Source: Phycisphaeraceae bacterium (GTDB lineage: Bacteria > Planctomycetota > Phycisphaerae > Phycisphaerales > Phycisphaeraceae). Taken from it: DNA of 6,160 nucleotides. Of the stretch, positions 5,764-6,160 are shown in pieces. The notes beneath the pieces were generated by a model. It searched no databases. It was not told the origin of the DNA and saw only the letters and a list, made by a program, of their open reading frames with translations. The DNA is taken from contig JAESSU010000065.1 in the NCBI GenBank assembly GCA_016763955.1, forward strand, positions 1 to 6,160, read 5' to 3'. Position 1 is the stretch's first letter, and every line of letters starts with the position of its first letter. The translations under genes were made by a program, and so were the position numbers.

Positions 5764-6160
5764 TCACAGAATTAGGGCGGGGTCTTGCCAGTTCCATGTC
5801 AGCAGGTCCGTCCCTAATGTGATTGCGAGGTTGTAGGGAGCAGGTGGCGTGGGGCGGTGTTGGATCGTGGCCGTAGAAGAGAGGCTGCCAGTATTGCCCA
5901 GCACGTCTACGCCTTGCGTTTGGATCGCATAGTCGCCAGCAACGAACTCGGCGGCTGTGTCCAAAGTGGCGGTGTCGATATCGTGTCCAATAGGGCCGGG
6001 GCTAAAAGGGCCATTGCCGAATCCGGGGCCGGGGACGCTTGATCCAAATACACTGGCACCAAACAGGTCGCGGCCGAATCCTTGGCTTTTGCGAGATGCA
6101 CCCAATAGATCGGATGTCTCCAGATCGATCACGCTATCGACATAGATGGACACCTGGTCA
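5764..6160 (-). CDS. Phage tail-type protein with FG-rich and fibronectin-like segments (5' end outside window)
   Basis: The reading frame is open to the window edge, so this is the C-terminal part of a longer protein; the GTG at 6153 inside DQVSIYVDSV is probably not the start. Numbered from 6153, residues 24-56 are rich in Gly, Phe and Pro in a repeated FG pattern (GFGRDLFG, ASVFG, PGFGNGPF). Residues ~60-129 alternate beta-strand-like stretches (AGDYAIQTQGVDVLGN, ATIQHRPTPPAPYNLAIT, LLTWNWQDP) that resemble fibronectin type III or Ig-like domains often found in phage tail and appendage proteins. The last domain looks short because the protein ends right after LTWNWQDPALIL, so it may be incomplete or end in an unusual way. 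The function is inferred as a tail or fibre structural component from this composition and from its neighbours. Confidence 0.65.
   Translation of the reverse strand, partial: DQVSIYVDSVIDLETSDLLGASRKSQGFGRDLFGASVFGSSVPGPGFGNGPFSPGPIGHDIDTATLDTAAEFVAGDYAIQTQGVDVLGNTGSLSSTATIQHRPTPPAPYNLAITLGTDLLTWNWQDPALIL

Noticed and set aside
4831..6145. Plus-strand frames opposite the phage genes (4831-5205, 5857-6042, 5957-6145)
   Set aside because: They are shadows of the three minus-strand genes, which have SD sequences, operon spacing and sensible protein features.

Overview
The window looks like a bacterial chromosome that joins a prophage-like integrated element. A planctomycete host, possibly of the Phycisphaerae type, is my best guess. 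It rests on remembered family resemblance (the GNENLLAKELG form of the lipid-kinase loop, the style of the tyrosine integrase, and FG-rich tail proteins with fibronectin-like segments) and not on any database search.

The left part (1-3325) reads as ordinary chromosome. On the minus strand there is an initiator tRNA-fMet with a good sigma70-type promoter. On the plus strand comes a diacylglycerol/sphingosine-kinase-family lipid kinase whose last ~48 codons lie in the -1 frame, so the gene is split by a frameshift near 1017-1029. It is followed by a secreted alpha/beta hydrolase with an AHSMG nucleophile elbow. These two plus-strand genes are 69 nt apart and could be co-transcribed. A stand-alone response-regulator receiver domain faces them on the minus strand. 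Between it and the tRNA-Arg are about 200 bases with no gene and one weak hairpin.

The right part (3326-6160) is all read on the minus strand, so transcription runs from high to low coordinates. In that direction it holds a tail-type protein cut by the window edge, a second tail-fibre-like protein, a small membrane lipoprotein that may belong to lysis, a strong UUCG-capped intrinsic terminator, a tyrosine recombinase (integrase), and, 8 nt past the integrase stop, an intact tRNA-Arg(CCU). The tRNA is the natural candidate for the attachment site. The element lies on its 5' side, which is opposite to the usual layout.

I see no strong evidence for a wholly new system. The points most worth a second look are the frameshifted kinase, the int/tRNA-Arg junction, the displaced catalytic Arg of the integrase, and a GRDLFG peptide motif shared by two neighbouring tail genes whose codons differ only at third positions.
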